From: Hyphomicrobiales bacterium
GTDB taxonomy: Bacteria > Pseudomonadota > Alphaproteobacteria > Rhizobiales > Ancalomicrobiaceae
Assembly (NCBI GenBank): GCA_021286855.1
Contig: JAJTBO010000002.1
Coordinates: 310,001 to 374,000, forward strand
Direction of reading: 5' to 3'
Length of the DNA stretch: 64,000 nucleotides
The notes beneath the pieces were generated by a model that was not told the DNA's origin, ran no database searches, and was given only the letters and a program-made list of their open reading frames with translations. A program made the translations under genes and the position numbers. Numbering within the stretch: the stretch's first letter is position 1; every line of letters begins with the position of its first letter. Positions 32,856 to 42,196 of this stretch are shown here, one piece after another.

Positions 32856-34073
32856 ATGGCGATCGAGATCAAGGTTCCGACGCTCGGCGAATCCGTCACC
32901 GAGGCGACCATCGCGAAGTGGTTCAAGAAGCCGGGCGAGGCGGTGAAGGCCGACGAGCCCCTGGTCGAACTCGAGACCGACAAGGTGACGGTCGAGGTTC
33001 CCGCTCCGGCGGCCGGCGTGATCGAATCGATCGTCGCCAAGGACGGCGACACCGTCGGCGTCGGCGCGCTGCTCGGCACGATGACGGAAGGCGGCGCGGG
33101 CGCCGCCGCCGCGCCCGCCGCGGCTGCTGCTCCGGCCGCCGCTCCGGCTCCCGCCGCGGCTCCGGTCGCCTCGTCGACCACGATGCCGCCGTCGCCGGCC
33201 GCCGCCAAGCTGATGGCCGACGCCGGCGTCGCCGTCGACGCGGGCTCCGGCAAGCGCGGTCAGGTGCTGAAGGGCGACGTGCTCGCCGCGGTCGCCTCGG
33301 GCGTCAAGGCTCCGGCCGCCGCCGCTCCGGTCGCGATCGCCGCGCCGCGTCCGGCCTCGGCTCCGGACGACGCCGCCCGCGAGGAGCGGGTCCGCATGAC
33401 CAAGCTGCGTCAGACGATCGCCCGTCGTCTGAAGGAGGCGCAGTCGACCGCCGCCATGCTGACGACGTTCAACGACGTCGACATGAGCGCGGCGATGGCG
33501 CTGCGCGCGCAGTACAAGGACATCTTCGAGAAGAAGCACGGCGCGCGCCTCGGCTTCATGGGCCTGTTCGTCAAGGCGGCGGTCGCGGCGCTGAAGGACA
33601 TCCCGGCGGTCAACGCCGAGATCGACGGCCAGGACATCATCTACAAGAACTACTACAACGTCGCCGTGGCGGTGGGCTCCGACAAGGGCCTGGTCGTTCC
33701 GGTGGTGCGCGACGCCGACAAGCTGTCGATCGCCGGCGTCGAAAAGACGATCGCCGACTTCGGCCGCCGCGCCCGCGACGGCCAGCTGAAGATCGAGGAG
33801 ATGCAGGGCGGCACCTTCACGATCTCGAACGGCGGCGTCTACGGTTCGCTGATGTCGACCCCGATCCTCAACGCGCCGCAGTCCGCGATCCTCGGCCTGC
33901 ACCGCATCGAGGACCGTCCGGTCGTCAAGAACGGCCAGATCGTGATCCGGCCGATGATGTACATGGCGCTCTCCTACGATCACCGCATCATCGACGGCAA
34001 GGAAGCGGTGACCTTCCTCGTCCGCATCAAGGAGATGATCGAGGATCCGCAGCGTCTCGTGATGGACATCTGA
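32856..34073 (+). CDS. sucB: 2-oxoglutarate dehydrogenase E2, dihydrolipoyl succinyltransferase
   Basis: Core enzyme of 405 residues that transfers the succinyl group from lipoate to CoA. Residues 1-77 form one lipoyl domain, with the lipoylated Lys43 in ELETDKVTV. An Ala/Pro-rich linker (about 78-108) follows, then the E3-binding domain ([15 protein letters not shown]) and, from about 175, the catalytic domain with His376 and Asp380 in SYDHRIIDG. The length and a single lipoyl domain fit SucB rather than pyruvate dehydrogenase E2. It lies 87 bp downstream of sucA. Confidence 0.97.
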   Translation: MAIEIKVPTLGESVTEATIAKWFKKPGEAVKADEPLVELETDKVTVEVPAPAAGVIESIVAKDGDTVGVGALLGTMTEGGAGAAAAPAAAAAPAAAPAPAAAPVASSTTMPPSPAAAKLMADAGVAVDAGSGKRGQVLKGDVLAAVASGVKAPAAAAPVAIAAPRPASAPDDAAREERVRMTKLRQTIARRLKEAQSTAAMLTTFNDVDMSAAMALRAQYKDIFEKKHGARLGFMGLFVKAAVAALKDIPAVNAEIDGQDIIYKNYYNVAVAVGSDKGLVVPVVRDADKLSIAGVEKTIADFGRRARDGQLKIEEMQGGTFTISNGGVYGSLMSTPILNAPQSAILGLHRIEDRPVVKNGQIVIRPMMYMALSYDHRIIDGKEAVTFLVRIKEMIEDPQRLVMDI

Positions 34074-34080
34074 TCCCGCG

Positions 34081-34113
34081 AGGGCGGGGTTCGGCGAGGC
34101 CGGATCCCGCCCT
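34081..34113 (+). other. Stem-loop between sucB and lpd
   Basis: AGGGCGGG and CCCGCCCT (34081-34088, 34106-34113) form an 8-bp stem around a 17-base loop, just past the sucB stop. Only TCGTC follows. It may be a weak terminator or processing site. Confidence 0.4.
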
Positions 34114-34201
34114 TCGTCCGTCGACGTCGTTCCGGCGGCCCGAGGCCGCGACGCGATCCCGTCCCGATCGGCGATCGCCTGTTTCGTGAAGAGGCTCTCC
34201 C

Positions 34202-35605
34202 ATGACCACCTACGATCTCGTCGTCATCGGCACCGGCCCCGGCGGCTACGTCTGCGCCATCCGCGCCGCGCAGCTCGGCATGAAGGTGGCCGTGGTGGAG
34301 AAGCGCAAGACGCACGGCGGCACCTGCCTGAACGTCGGCTGCATCCCGTCGAAGGCGCTCCTGCACGCCTCCGAGCTGTTCGAGGAGGCGGGCCACGAGT
34401 TCGCCCATCTCGGCATCCAGGTCGGAAAGCCGAAGCTCGATCTTCCGGCGATGATGAAGCACAAGCAGGATGTCATCGACGGCAATGTCGGCGGCATCCA
34501 GTTCCTGTTCAAGAAGAACAAGATCGACGTCGTCCACGGGACCGGATCGATCGTCGCCAAGGGCATCGTCGGGGTGGCGCTCGAGGACGGCACCAACTCC
34601 GTCATCGAGACCCGCAACATCGTGATCGCCACCGGCTCCGACGTCGCGCGTCTGCCGGGCGTCGAGATCGACGAGAAGATCGTGGTGTCGTCGACCGGCG
34701 CGCTGGAGCTCGACAAGGTTCCGGGCAAGCTGATCGTGGTCGGCGCGGGCGTGATCGGCCTCGAGCTCGGCTCGGTGTGGCGGCGTCTGGGCGCGGAAGT
34801 GACCGTCGTCGAATATCTCGATCGGATCCTGCCCGGCATGGATCTCGACAGCTGCAAGCAGTACCAGCGGATGCTCGGCAAGCAGGGCGTGGCCTTCGAG
34901 CTCGGCATGAAGGTGACCGGCGTCGCGACGGCCAAGAAGGGCGCGAAGGTGACGATCGAGCCGGCGGCCGGCGGCGAAGCGAAGACGCTGGAAGCCGACG
35001 TGGTGCTGGTGGCGATCGGTCGCGTGCCCTACACCGAAGGGCTCGGGCTCGAAGCCGTCGGCGTCGTCAAGGACGCGCGCGGCCGCATCGAGATCAACGA
35101 CCACTTCCAGACGGCGGTGCAGGGGATCTACGCGATCGGCGACGTGGTGCGCGGCGCGATGCTCGCCCACAAGGCCGAGGACGAGGGCGTGGCGGTCGCC
35201 GAGATCCTCGCCGGTCAGCATGGCCACGTGAACTACGACGTCATTCCGGGCGTCGTCTACACCCAGCCGGAGTTCGCCGCGGTCGGCAAGACCGAAGAGG
35301 ATCTGAAGGCGGCGGGGATCGACTATGCGGTCGGCAAGTTCCCGTTCTCGGCGAACGGCCGGGCCAAGGCGATGCGCAAGTCGGACGGCTTCGTCAAGGT
35401 CCTGGCCTGCAAGGCGACGGACCGGGTGCTCGGCGTCCACATCGTCGGCGCCGGCGCCGGCGAGATGATCCACGAGGCGGCGGTGCTGATGGAGTTCGGC
35501 GGTTCGGCCGAGGATCTGGCCCGCACCTGCCACGCGCATCCGACGATGTCCGAAGCGATCAAGGAGGCGGCGATGGCCGTCGACAAGCGTCCGATCCACA
35601 TGTGA
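34202..35605 (+). CDS. lpd: Dihydrolipoyl dehydrogenase (E3)
   Basis: Flavoprotein of 467 residues that reoxidises dihydrolipoamide with NAD. It has the FAD site [18 protein letters not shown], the redox-active disulfide Cys42/Cys47 in [15 protein letters not shown], the NAD site [15 protein letters not shown], the second FAD segment [20 protein letters not shown] and the C-terminal active-site histidine in [10 protein letters not shown]. Its place behind sucAB shows that it serves the 2-oxoglutarate complex, and it could serve others too. GAAGAGG precedes the ATG. A good terminator follows. Confidence 0.97.
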   Translation: MTTYDLVVIGTGPGGYVCAIRAAQLGMKVAVVEKRKTHGGTCLNVGCIPSKALLHASELFEEAGHEFAHLGIQVGKPKLDLPAMMKHKQDVIDGNVGGIQFLFKKNKIDVVHGTGSIVAKGIVGVALEDGTNSVIETRNIVIATGSDVARLPGVEIDEKIVVSSTGALELDKVPGKLIVVGAGVIGLELGSVWRRLGAEVTVVEYLDRILPGMDLDSCKQYQRMLGKQGVAFELGMKVTGVATAKKGAKVTIEPAAGGEAKTLEADVVLVAIGRVPYTEGLGLEAVGVVKDARGRIEINDHFQTAVQGIYAIGDVVRGAMLAHKAEDEGVAVAEILAGQHGHVNYDVIPGVVYTQPEFAAVGKTEEDLKAAGIDYAVGKFPFSANGRAKAMRKSDGFVKVLACKATDRVLGVHIVGAGAGEMIHEAAVLMEFGGSAEDLARTCHAHPTMSEAIKEAAMAVDKRPIHM

Positions 35606-35631
35606 TCGAGCGTGGTCGCAAGACCCTTCGA

Positions 35632-35674
35632 CGGCGTTCGGAGCCTGCCGGCTTCGGACGCCGTTTCTCGTTTC
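35632..35674 (+). terminator. Rho-independent terminator after lpd
   Basis: A 14-bp stem with two G-U pairs (35632-35645 and 35650-35663), a TGCC loop and then TTTCTCGTTTC. It lies 26 bp past the lpd stop and probably ends the mdh-suc-lpd unit. Confidence 0.8.
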
Positions 35675-35765
35675 GACGAGGGCGGCCGCGACGGTGTTCG
35701 TACGCGCGCTCTTCCCATCTCTCGCCAGGGTCGCGATGATGGACCGTCCAACACCGGAGAGATCG

Positions 35766-36539
35766 ATGTCGCTGATCCTGCCGCATGTCGCGCGAGGTCC
35801 GGAAGGCCGCCCGCCGATCGTCTTCCTGCACGGCTTTGCCGGCGATCACGAGACCTGGATCGGGCAGATGATCGGGCTCGAGCATCGCCGGCGGGTGATC
35901 GCCTTCGATCTGCCGGGGCACGGCGCGGCGCTCGAGTGGCCGCGGATCGGCCATGCCGGCATTTCGGCGGAGGCGGTGATCGGCTCGCTCGGCGGGCTGG
36001 GGATCGATCGGTTCCATCTGGTCGGCCATTCGATGGGCGGGGCGACGGCGACGATCGTGGCGATGAAGCTCGCCGAAGCCGGGCGGGTCGCCAGCCTGAC
36101 CCTGGTCGCGCCGGGCGGCTTCGGGCCGGAGATCAATCATCGTCTGCTCCGGCGGTTCGCCGCGGCGACCGAGGAGCACGAGATCCATTCGTTGCTCGAG
36201 CAGTTCTTCGGCTTCGAGAAGCCGGTGCCGCTGGCGGCGGCGCGGCGGATCGCCGAGGCGCGGCGCGATCCGCGCGTGCCGGCGACGCTCGCCCGGATCG
36301 CCGAGGCGATCCTCGACGGCGAGCGGCAGAAGAGTTTCGATCTCTCCCGCCTGTCGGAGCTGCCGCATCCGGTGCGGTTGATCTGGGGCGATCAGGATCG
36401 GGTTCTGCCGTTGCGTCAGGCCCATGCCGTGCCCGGCACGGTCGGCGTCCATGTCTTCGCCGGGGTCGGCCACATGCCGCATCTCGAAGTGGCGCGCGAG
36501 GTGACGCGGCTGGTGGCGGAGAGCGCTGCGGCAGAATGA
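35766..36539 (+). CDS. Alpha/beta-fold hydrolase
   Basis: Cytoplasmic hydrolase of 257 residues. The oxyanion region is IVFLHGFAGDHETW, the nucleophile elbow is GHSMGGA with the serine near residue 88, the acid is in IWGDQDRVLP and the catalytic histidine is in GVGHMPHLEV. These are the marks of the abhydrolase_1 group; some relatives are linked to acetoin or 2-oxoacid dehydrogenase clusters, and the location behind lpd recalls that, though a terminator lies between. The substrate is unknown. The start is ATG 35766 behind CGGAGAG; the longer frame from 35694 lacks such a site. Confidence 0.86.
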   Translation: MSLILPHVARGPEGRPPIVFLHGFAGDHETWIGQMIGLEHRRRVIAFDLPGHGAALEWPRIGHAGISAEAVIGSLGGLGIDRFHLVGHSMGGATATIVAMKLAEAGRVASLTLVAPGGFGPEINHRLLRRFAAATEEHEIHSLLEQFFGFEKPVPLAAARRIAEARRDPRVPATLARIAEAILDGERQKSFDLSRLSELPHPVRLIWGDQDRVLPLRQAHAVPGTVGVHVFAGVGHMPHLEVAREVTRLVAESAAAE

Positions 36540-36552
36540 CCGCGGACGCTTG

Positions 36553-36603
36553 CGCATTTTGACGTTCATTTCGCATTTTGTGACGGAAAACCGCAGTTTT
36601 CCG
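36553..36603. promoter_or_regulatory. Direct repeat plus perfect hairpin upstream of the small membrane protein gene
   Basis: CGCATTTTG occurs at 36553-36561 and again at 36572-36580, 19 bp apart, each soon followed by GACG. Next comes an 8-bp perfect inverted repeat with a CGCA loop (36584-36591, 36596-36603). The hairpin has no T-run. The spacing of about two helical turns fits a regulator binding site. It lies in an AT-rich island between 36540 and 36674. Confidence 0.4.
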
Positions 36604-36674
36604 CCGAATCGACTCATGCTAGATTCTTAGTCGGCTGCTTCGCGGAGGCCGCGCGGCAGGGGGAGAGAAGAACA

Positions 36675-36908
36675 ATGATCTGGGCTTGGGCGCTGGTCGG
36701 TGCGGCGATCGGGTGGCTGTCGTCGTTTCGCACCGCTTGGGGATTGCCGCTGACGGCGTTTTCGATCGTGGCTCTCGCCGCGGCGGCGGCGAGAGGCGTT
36801 CACGCCGAGACGGCGACGTCGCTGGCGGCGTTCTGGATCGCCGCGCAGGGCGCATGGTTCCTCGCCAATCTGACCTCGACGAACAACGGGTCCGACGCGC
36901 GCTCCTGA
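36675..36908 (+). CDS. Small membrane protein of unknown function
   Basis: Protein of 77 residues with hydrophobic segments at about 3-17, 24-40 and 47-64, so it probably crosses the inner membrane two or three times. It begins MIWAWALVGAAIGWLSSF; the end (LTSTNNGSDARS) is polar. I do not recognise a family. GGGGGAGAG lies a few bases before the ATG, and an AT-rich region with repeats lies upstream, both of which support a real gene. The aldo/keto reductase gene converges on it, ending 24 bp away. Confidence 0.6.
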   Translation: MIWAWALVGAAIGWLSSFRTAWGLPLTAFSIVALAAAAARGVHAETATSLAAFWIAAQGAWFLANLTSTNNGSDARS

Positions 36909-36932
36909 TCGCGCGCCGCCCGAAGGGTTCGA

Positions 36933-37985
36933 TCACGGCGCGGGGTTGGGATAGCGAAGGTGGATTTCGTCGATCTTCGCGGCGATCTCCGGGGTGATCT
37001 CGACATCGAAGGCGGCGAGATCTTCTTCGAGCTGCTCCATCTTCGTCGCGCCGATGATGGTGGAGGCGACGAAGCTGCGCGAGGCGACGAAGGCCAGCGC
37101 CAGCGTCGCAGGCGTCAGGCCGAGATCGCGGGCGAGGGCGCAATAGGCGGCGATCGCCTCTTCGGCATTGGTCTTCTCATAGCGTTGACCGCGCTGGAAC
37201 AGGGTCGAGCGGGCGCCGGCCGGGCGCGCGCCGCCGAGATATTTTCCGGTCAGATAGCCCTGAGCGAGCGGCGAATAGGCGAGCAGGCCGACGCCCTCGC
37301 GCGCCGTCACCTCGGCGAGCGCCACCTCGTAGGTGCGGTTCAAGAGATTGTAGGCGTTCTGGATCGAGACCGGGGCGGCGAGGCCGGCGGTCTCGGCGGC
37401 GCGCAGCCAACGCATCGTGCCCCAGGCGCTCTCGTTGGACAGGCCGATGTGGCGAATGCGGCCGGCGGCGACATGGGCCGCGAGGGCGTCGAGGCTCTCC
37501 TCGATCGCGGTCTCGTCGGCGCGGATCGGCGGATCGGTCCAGATGGTCGGGTTGGAGCCGAAGGTCGAGACCATGCGCTCGGGCCAATGGACCTGATAGA
37601 GGTCGATGTAGTCGGTCCCGAGCCGCTTCAGGCTCTTGAACACGGCCTCGTCGATCTGGGCGCGGGTCAGGCGGCAGCGCGCGCCGTCGTCGCGGAACCA
37701 GGTGGCGTCCGAGCGGCCGCAGACCTTGGTCGCGAGGATCACGTCGTGACGATTGCCGCGGGCGGCCATCCAGGAGCCGATGATCTCCTCGGTGCGTCCC
37801 TGCGTCTCGGGACGCGGCGGGATGGCGTAGAGCTCGGCGGTGTCGATGAAATCGACGCCGGCGGCGAAGGCGCGGTCGAGCTGGGCGTGGCCCTCGGCTT
37901 CGGTGTTCTGTTCGCCGAAGGTCATGGTGCCGAGGCAGACGGCGGAAATGGTCAAGTCGGTCTTGCCGAGACGGTTGCGGCGCAT
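36933..37985 (-). CDS. tas: Aldo/keto reductase, Tas-like
   Basis: NADPH-dependent carbonyl reductase of 350 residues. The catalytic set is Asp and Tyr in DTAELYAIPPRPETQG, Lys in LATKVCGR and His in YQVHWPER. The AELYxxPPRPETQG form and the long insert after it are typical of the Tas subgroup found in Escherichia coli. The cofactor part is SIIGATKMEQLEEDL-like STIIGATKMEQLEEDL. The physiological substrate is not known. The open frame runs far upstream of ATG 37985 but that part lacks similarity. The tesA-like gene ends 20 bp upstream on the same strand. Confidence 0.9.
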   Translation of the reverse strand: MRRNRLGKTDLTISAVCLGTMTFGEQNTEAEGHAQLDRAFAAGVDFIDTAELYAIPPRPETQGRTEEIIGSWMAARGNRHDVILATKVCGRSDATWFRDDGARCRLTRAQIDEAVFKSLKRLGTDYIDLYQVHWPERMVSTFGSNPTIWTDPPIRADETAIEESLDALAAHVAAGRIRHIGLSNESAWGTMRWLRAAETAGLAAPVSIQNAYNLLNRTYEVALAEVTAREGVGLLAYSPLAQGYLTGKYLGGARPAGARSTLFQRGQRYEKTNAEEAIAAYCALARDLGLTPATLALAFVASRSFVASTIIGATKMEQLEEDLAAFDVEITPEIAAKIDEIHLRYPNPAP

Positions 37986-38005
37986 GGGATCTCGCTGGTC
38001 GGAGG

Positions 38006-38665
38006 TCAGGGGGCGAGGCGGGCGAGGAGCTCGCGCACCTTGGGGAGGATGCCGCGAACGATCACCTCGACGCCGGCGGCGTTGGGGTGGAGCCCGTCGG
38101 GCAGAGTGAGCTCGGGATGTAGCGCGACCCCTTCGAGAAAGAAGGGGTAGAGGAGAGCGCCGTGCTTCTCCGCGATCTCGGCGAAGATCGGATCGAAGGC
38201 GCGGCCGTAGGCCTCGCCGAGATTGCGCGGGGCGATCATGCCGGCGATCAGCACCTTCTGGCCGCGCGCGGTCAGGCGGGCGACGATCTCGTCGAGATTG
38301 CGTCGCGCCTCGGCCGGCGGCAGGCCGCGCAGGGCGTCGTTGGCGCCGAGTTCGACGATCACCGCGTCGGCGTCGGCAGGCACCGACCAGTCGAGCCGGG
38401 CGAGGCCCATGTCGGTGGTGTCGCCGGAGACGCCGGCGTCGATCACCTCGACGTCGCGGCCTTCGGCGCGCAACGCCTTCTCGAGGCGGGCGGCGAAGCC
38501 GTCGGCGCGGGGAAGGCCGTAGCCGGCGGTCAGACTGTCGCCGAGCGCGGCGAGGCGCAGGCGGCGGGCGGCGCGGGCGGGCGTCGTGGCGAGGGCGGCG
38601 AAGGCGAACATCTCCAGCATCCGGCGGCGGGTCGGCGAAGGGCGCATGACGGTCTCGTGAAACAT
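38006..38665 (-). CDS. tesA: SGNH-family arylesterase / lysophospholipase (TesA-like)
   Basis: Esterase of about 219 residues. The SGNH blocks are visible: GDSLTAGYG with the nucleophile serine, the Gly of DAGVSGDTT, the Asn of ELGANDALRG and the final Asp/His pair in DGLHPNAAG. An N-terminal signal (about residues 7-33, RRRMLEMFAFAALATTPARA) predicts periplasmic location. The start may be ATG 38665 or ATG 38647. It is divergent from the ABC transporter genes at 38790, the same arrangement as tesA with ybbA-ybbP in Escherichia coli, which suggests related roles, perhaps in lipid or envelope processing. Confidence 0.88.
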   Translation of the reverse strand: MFHETVMRPSPTRRRMLEMFAFAALATTPARAARRLRLAALGDSLTAGYGLPRADGFAARLEKALRAEGRDVEVIDAGVSGDTTDMGLARLDWSVPADADAVIVELGANDALRGLPPAEARRNLDEIVARLTARGQKVLIAGMIAPRNLGEAYGRAFDPIFAEIAEKHGALLYPFFLEGVALHPELTLPDGLHPNAAGVEVIVRGILPKVRELLARLAP

Positions 38666-38789
38666 CGGGGGATTGGATCATCCTTCGGTCTTCGCCATAT
38701 GACAATCGTCGCCGACGCCCGTCGGCCCCGCGCCGCGCGGCGCTCACGCCCCGTCCGCTCGAACCGCTTCCCGTTCTCGGAGCTCGCCC

Positions 38790-39473
38790 TTGACCTCTCC
38801 CGCTCTCGTTCTCGACGACGTCCACCTGCGGCTCGGACGCGGCTCGGCCGCGGTCGACGTGCTGCGGGGATTTTCGCTGACCGTCGCGCCGGGCGAACGG
38901 ATCGGGGTCGTCGGGGCGTCCGGGTCGGGCAAGTCGACGGCCCTGATGGTCGCCTGCGGGTTGGAGCGGATCGATCGCGGCCGGGTCGCGGCGATGGGCG
39001 TCGATCTCGCGTCGCTCGACGCCGATGCGCTCGCGGTCTTCCGCGGCCGGACGATCGGCATCGTCTTCCAGGCGTTCCATCTGGTCTCCGACATGACGGC
39101 GATCGAGAATGTCGCCACTCCGCTCGAGCTGCGCGGCGAGGCGGAGGCGTTCGAGCGCGCGCGCGCCGAACTTTCCGCCGTCGGCCTTTCCGATCGGCTC
39201 GACCATTATCCCTCCCAGCTCTCCGGCGGCGAGCAGCAGCGCGTCGCCATCGCCCGCGCCCTGGTCGGCCGACCGCCGATCGTCGTCGCCGACGAGCCGA
39301 CCGGCAATCTCGACGAGACGACCGGGGCGATCGTCGCGGATCTCCTGTTCTCCCGCGTGCGCGAGCTCGGGGCGACCTTGATGCTGGTCACTCACGACGC
39401 CGATCTCGCCGGTCGTTGCGACCGGGTGGCGCATGTGCGGGCGGGACGCATCGTCGACGGAGCGACGGCATGA
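38790..39473 (+). CDS. ybbA: ABC transporter ATP-binding protein (YbbA/LolD-like)
   Basis: ATPase of 227 residues of the MacB/LolD group. Walker A is [10 protein letters not shown]-loop [13 protein letters not shown], signature [12 protein letters not shown], Walker [15 protein letters not shown] and switch LVTHDADLA. This group does not import solutes but powers extraction or mechanotransmission by FtsX-type permeases. The apparent start is a TTG at 38790; there is no ATG or GTG that keeps the first beta strand. It overlaps the permease gene by 4 bp and is divergent from the tesA-like gene. Confidence 0.88.
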   Translation: MTSPALVLDDVHLRLGRGSAAVDVLRGFSLTVAPGERIGVVGASGSGKSTALMVACGLERIDRGRVAAMGVDLASLDADALAVFRGRTIGIVFQAFHLVSDMTAIENVATPLELRGEAEAFERARAELSAVGLSDRLDHYPSQLSGGEQQRVAIARALVGRPPIVVADEPTGNLDETTGAIVADLLFSRVRELGATLMLVTHDADLAGRCDRVAHVRAGRIVDGATA

Positions 39474-42046
39474 GCACGACGAGAGCGCGGCTCGCGGCCG
39501 CCGTGCGTCTGGCCGGACGGGAGTTGCGCGGAGCGCTGAGGCGGTCGCTGCGCGGTTTCGGCGTCTTCGTCGCCTGTCTGGCGCTCGGGGTGGCGGCGAT
39601 CGCCGGCGTCGGGGCGCTCGGCCGAGCCTTCGAGGCGACGCTGGCGGCGGAGGGCGACGCCATTCTCGGCGGCGACCTCGCCTTCGCGGTCAACCATCGA
39701 CCGCTCGAGCCGGCGCAGAAGGCCCATCTCGCGGCGTTCGGCCGCACCTCGGAAATCGCGACGCTGAGGGCGATGGCCCGCACCGTCGACGGGGACCGCA
39801 CCGCCCTGGTCGAGGCGAAGGCGGTCGACGCCGCCTATCCGCTGGTCGGACGGCTGGCGCTCGCCGACGGGACGGACGGCCGGGCGGCGCTCCGCGAAGG
39901 CGGCGGCGCGGTCCTGCCGGCGCTGGTCGAGGAAACCCTGCTCGATCGGCTCGGGATCGCGGTCGGCGACGAAATCGCCTTCGGCGCGGCGCGGCTCAGG
40001 GTCGCCGGGGTGATCGGCGTGGAGCCGGATCGGCTGGCCGGCGGGGTCGGGTTCGGGCCGCGGCTGATCGTGTCGCTCGAGACGCTCGGCGCGAGCGGCC
40101 TTCTCGCGCCGGGATCGCTGGTGCGGTGGCACGAGCGGCTGAAACTCGACGGGCCGAGCGACGAAGGTCGGCTCGAGCGGATCACGGCCGAGGCGCGCGC
40201 CGCCTTTCCGGAGGCCGGATGGCAGATCCGCTCGCGCGCCGACGCCGCGCCGGGGACGCGCTCGACGATCGAGCGCTTCGTCCAGTTCCTGACCCTGGTC
40301 GGCTTCACCACGCTGGTGATCGGCGGCGTCGGGGTCGCCAATGCGGTGACCGGGCATCTCGAACGGCGGCGGCGGACGATCGCGATCTGGCGCTCGCTCG
40401 GCGCGACGCGGGCGCAGATCCTGATCGTGCATGGGTTGGAGATCGGGGCGATCGCGTTGATCGGCATCGGGCTCGGCCTCGTCGTCGGCGCCGTCGCGCC
40501 GCATCTCCTCGCCGGGCCGATCGGGGCGGCGCTCGGGGTGCCGCTCAGGCCGGTCGCCGCGCCCGGCGACTGGGCGCTGGCGGCGCTGGAAGGCTTCCTC
40601 ACCGCGGCGCTGTTCGCCTGGATGCCGTTGGCGCGGGCGCTCGAGGCCTCGCCGGCGGTGTTGTTCCGCGACGAGGACGAACCGGCGACGACGCGGCGGC
40701 GGCTGCCGCCGGGCGTCGTCGTCACGGCGGCGATCGGCGCGGCGCTGGTGCTGCTCGTCGTGGCGACCGCGCCGGATCGGCGGATCACGCCGCCCTATCT
40801 GGCGGTGTTGGCGGTGGCGCTGGTCGGGTTGCGGCTCCTCGCCGGCGGGTTGGTGGCGGGGCTCCGACGGGCGCCGCGGCCTCGGCTCTTCGAGGTGCGG
40901 GCGGCGGTCGCGGCGATGGTCCGGCCGCGGGCGGCGACGGCGGCGATCCTCGCCTCGATCGGCCTCGGAGCGACGCTGATCACGGCGCTGACCCAGGTCG
41001 AGCAAGGTCTCCTCGGCGCGATCGAACGGACGCTGCCGGGGGCGGCCCCGAGCTTCTTCTTCCTCGACGTGCCGGCGCGCGAGGCGGAGGCCTTCCGCGT
41101 CTTCCTGGGCGACACGGCGGTCGGGGCGCGGATCGAGGACGTGCCGATGCTGCGCGGGCGGATCACCCGGTTGAAGGGCGTTCCGGTCGAGCAGGCGGTG
41201 ATCGACGACAAGGTGCGCTTCATCCTCGACGGCGATCGCGGCGTCACCTATTCGGCCGAACCGCCGCCGCATTCGACGGTGGTCGAGGGGGCGTGGTGGC
41301 CGGCCGACCACGCCGGACCGCCGCTCGTCTCCTTCGACGCGGAGACGGCGAAGGGGATGGGGCTCTCGGTCGGCGACACGGTCGCGGTCAACGTGCTCGG
41401 CCGCGAGATCGAGGCGAGGGTCGCCAATTTCCGCAAGATCGAATGGGATCGGCTGGCGATCAACTTCTTCATGGTGTTCTCGCCCGACGCCTTCCGCGGC
41501 GCGCCGGCGACGCGGTTGGCCACGGTGACCTGGCCGAACGGCGGCGGCGAGGCGCAGGAGCGGGCGTTGCTCAGGGCGGTGGTCGATCGATTCCCCGTCG
41601 TCACCGCGGTTCGGGTCAAGGACGCGCTCACGCAGGTCGATGCGCTGGTGCGTCGGTCGGCGGCGGGGATCTCGGCGGTCGCCGCCTTCGCGCTCGCCGC
41701 CGCGACGCTGGTGCTCGGCGGCAGCCTCGCGGCGCAGGGCGAGACGCGGATCCGCAACGCGGCGATCCTGGCGGCGCTGGGGGCGACGCGGCGACGGCTG
41801 ATCGCGGCGCTGGCGCTCGAGTTCGCCCTGCTCGGGCTGGTCGGCGGCGGTTTCGGCGCGCTTCTCGGCACGTTCGCCGCCCGCCACGTTCTGACCAACG
41901 TGATGCATCTGTCGTTTTCGCCCGACTGGCGGGCGCTCCTCGTCACGCTCTTCGCGACGCTCGCGGCGACCGTCGCGCTCGGGCTCCTCGCCACCCGCGC
42001 GGCGCTCTCGGCGCGGCCGAGCGAGATCCTCCGGGCCGGCGGATGA
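39470..42046 (+). CDS. ybbP: FtsX-like ABC transporter permease (YbbP-like)
   Basis: Inner-membrane permease of 858 residues. A first transmembrane helix near 25-45 (GVFVACLALGVAAIAGVGAL) is followed by a periplasmic domain, a block of helices near 270-400, a further central pair near 420-460, a second periplasmic domain and a closing FtsX helix block near 730-850. Two FtsX domains in one chain is the YbbP/LolE-like duplicated layout. The ATG overlaps the ATPase stop. With ybbA and divergent tesA it forms the same set as in Escherichia coli; the cargo is unknown, and lipoprotein or lipid release is only an inference. Confidence 0.88.
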   Translation: MSTTRARLAAAVRLAGRELRGALRRSLRGFGVFVACLALGVAAIAGVGALGRAFEATLAAEGDAILGGDLAFAVNHRPLEPAQKAHLAAFGRTSEIATLRAMARTVDGDRTALVEAKAVDAAYPLVGRLALADGTDGRAALREGGGAVLPALVEETLLDRLGIAVGDEIAFGAARLRVAGVIGVEPDRLAGGVGFGPRLIVSLETLGASGLLAPGSLVRWHERLKLDGPSDEGRLERITAEARAAFPEAGWQIRSRADAAPGTRSTIERFVQFLTLVGFTTLVIGGVGVANAVTGHLERRRRTIAIWRSLGATRAQILIVHGLEIGAIALIGIGLGLVVGAVAPHLLAGPIGAALGVPLRPVAAPGDWALAALEGFLTAALFAWMPLARALEASPAVLFRDEDEPATTRRRLPPGVVVTAAIGAALVLLVVATAPDRRITPPYLAVLAVALVGLRLLAGGLVAGLRRAPRPRLFEVRAAVAAMVRPRAATAAILASIGLGATLITALTQVEQGLLGAIERTLPGAAPSFFFLDVPAREAEAFRVFLGDTAVGARIEDVPMLRGRITRLKGVPVEQAVIDDKVRFILDGDRGVTYSAEPPPHSTVVEGAWWPADHAGPPLVSFDAETAKGMGLSVGDTVAVNVLGREIEARVANFRKIEWDRLAINFFMVFSPDAFRGAPATRLATVTWPNGGGEAQERALLRAVVDRFPVVTAVRVKDALTQVDALVRRSAAGISAVAAFALAAATLVLGGSLAAQGETRIRNAAILAALGATRRRLIAALALEFALLGLVGGGFGALLGTFAARHVLTNVMHLSFSPDWRALLVTLFATLAATVALGLLATRAALSARPSEILRAGG

Positions 42047-42113
42047 TGGAGAAGAATTAATCTTGCCGGCGCGGAATGCGGGTCGAATCGACGCGATGGG
42101 GCCCTTCGCCGCC

Positions 42114-42142
42114 TTGCGGGCGTCACGGGCGCGCCCCATATT
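42114..42142 (+). promoter_or_regulatory. Possible sigma-70 promoter for the Bax-inhibitor-1 family gene
   Basis: TTGCGG (42114-42119), a 17-bp spacer and CATATT (42137-42142). It lies 55 bp before the ATG at 42197 in the only AT-richer patch of this gap. The match to consensus is moderate. Confidence 0.45.
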
Positions 42143-42196
42143 GATTTCTCGAAGACCTCTCTTGCGAATGGGTCGCATCAGAAAGGATTGGATTCG

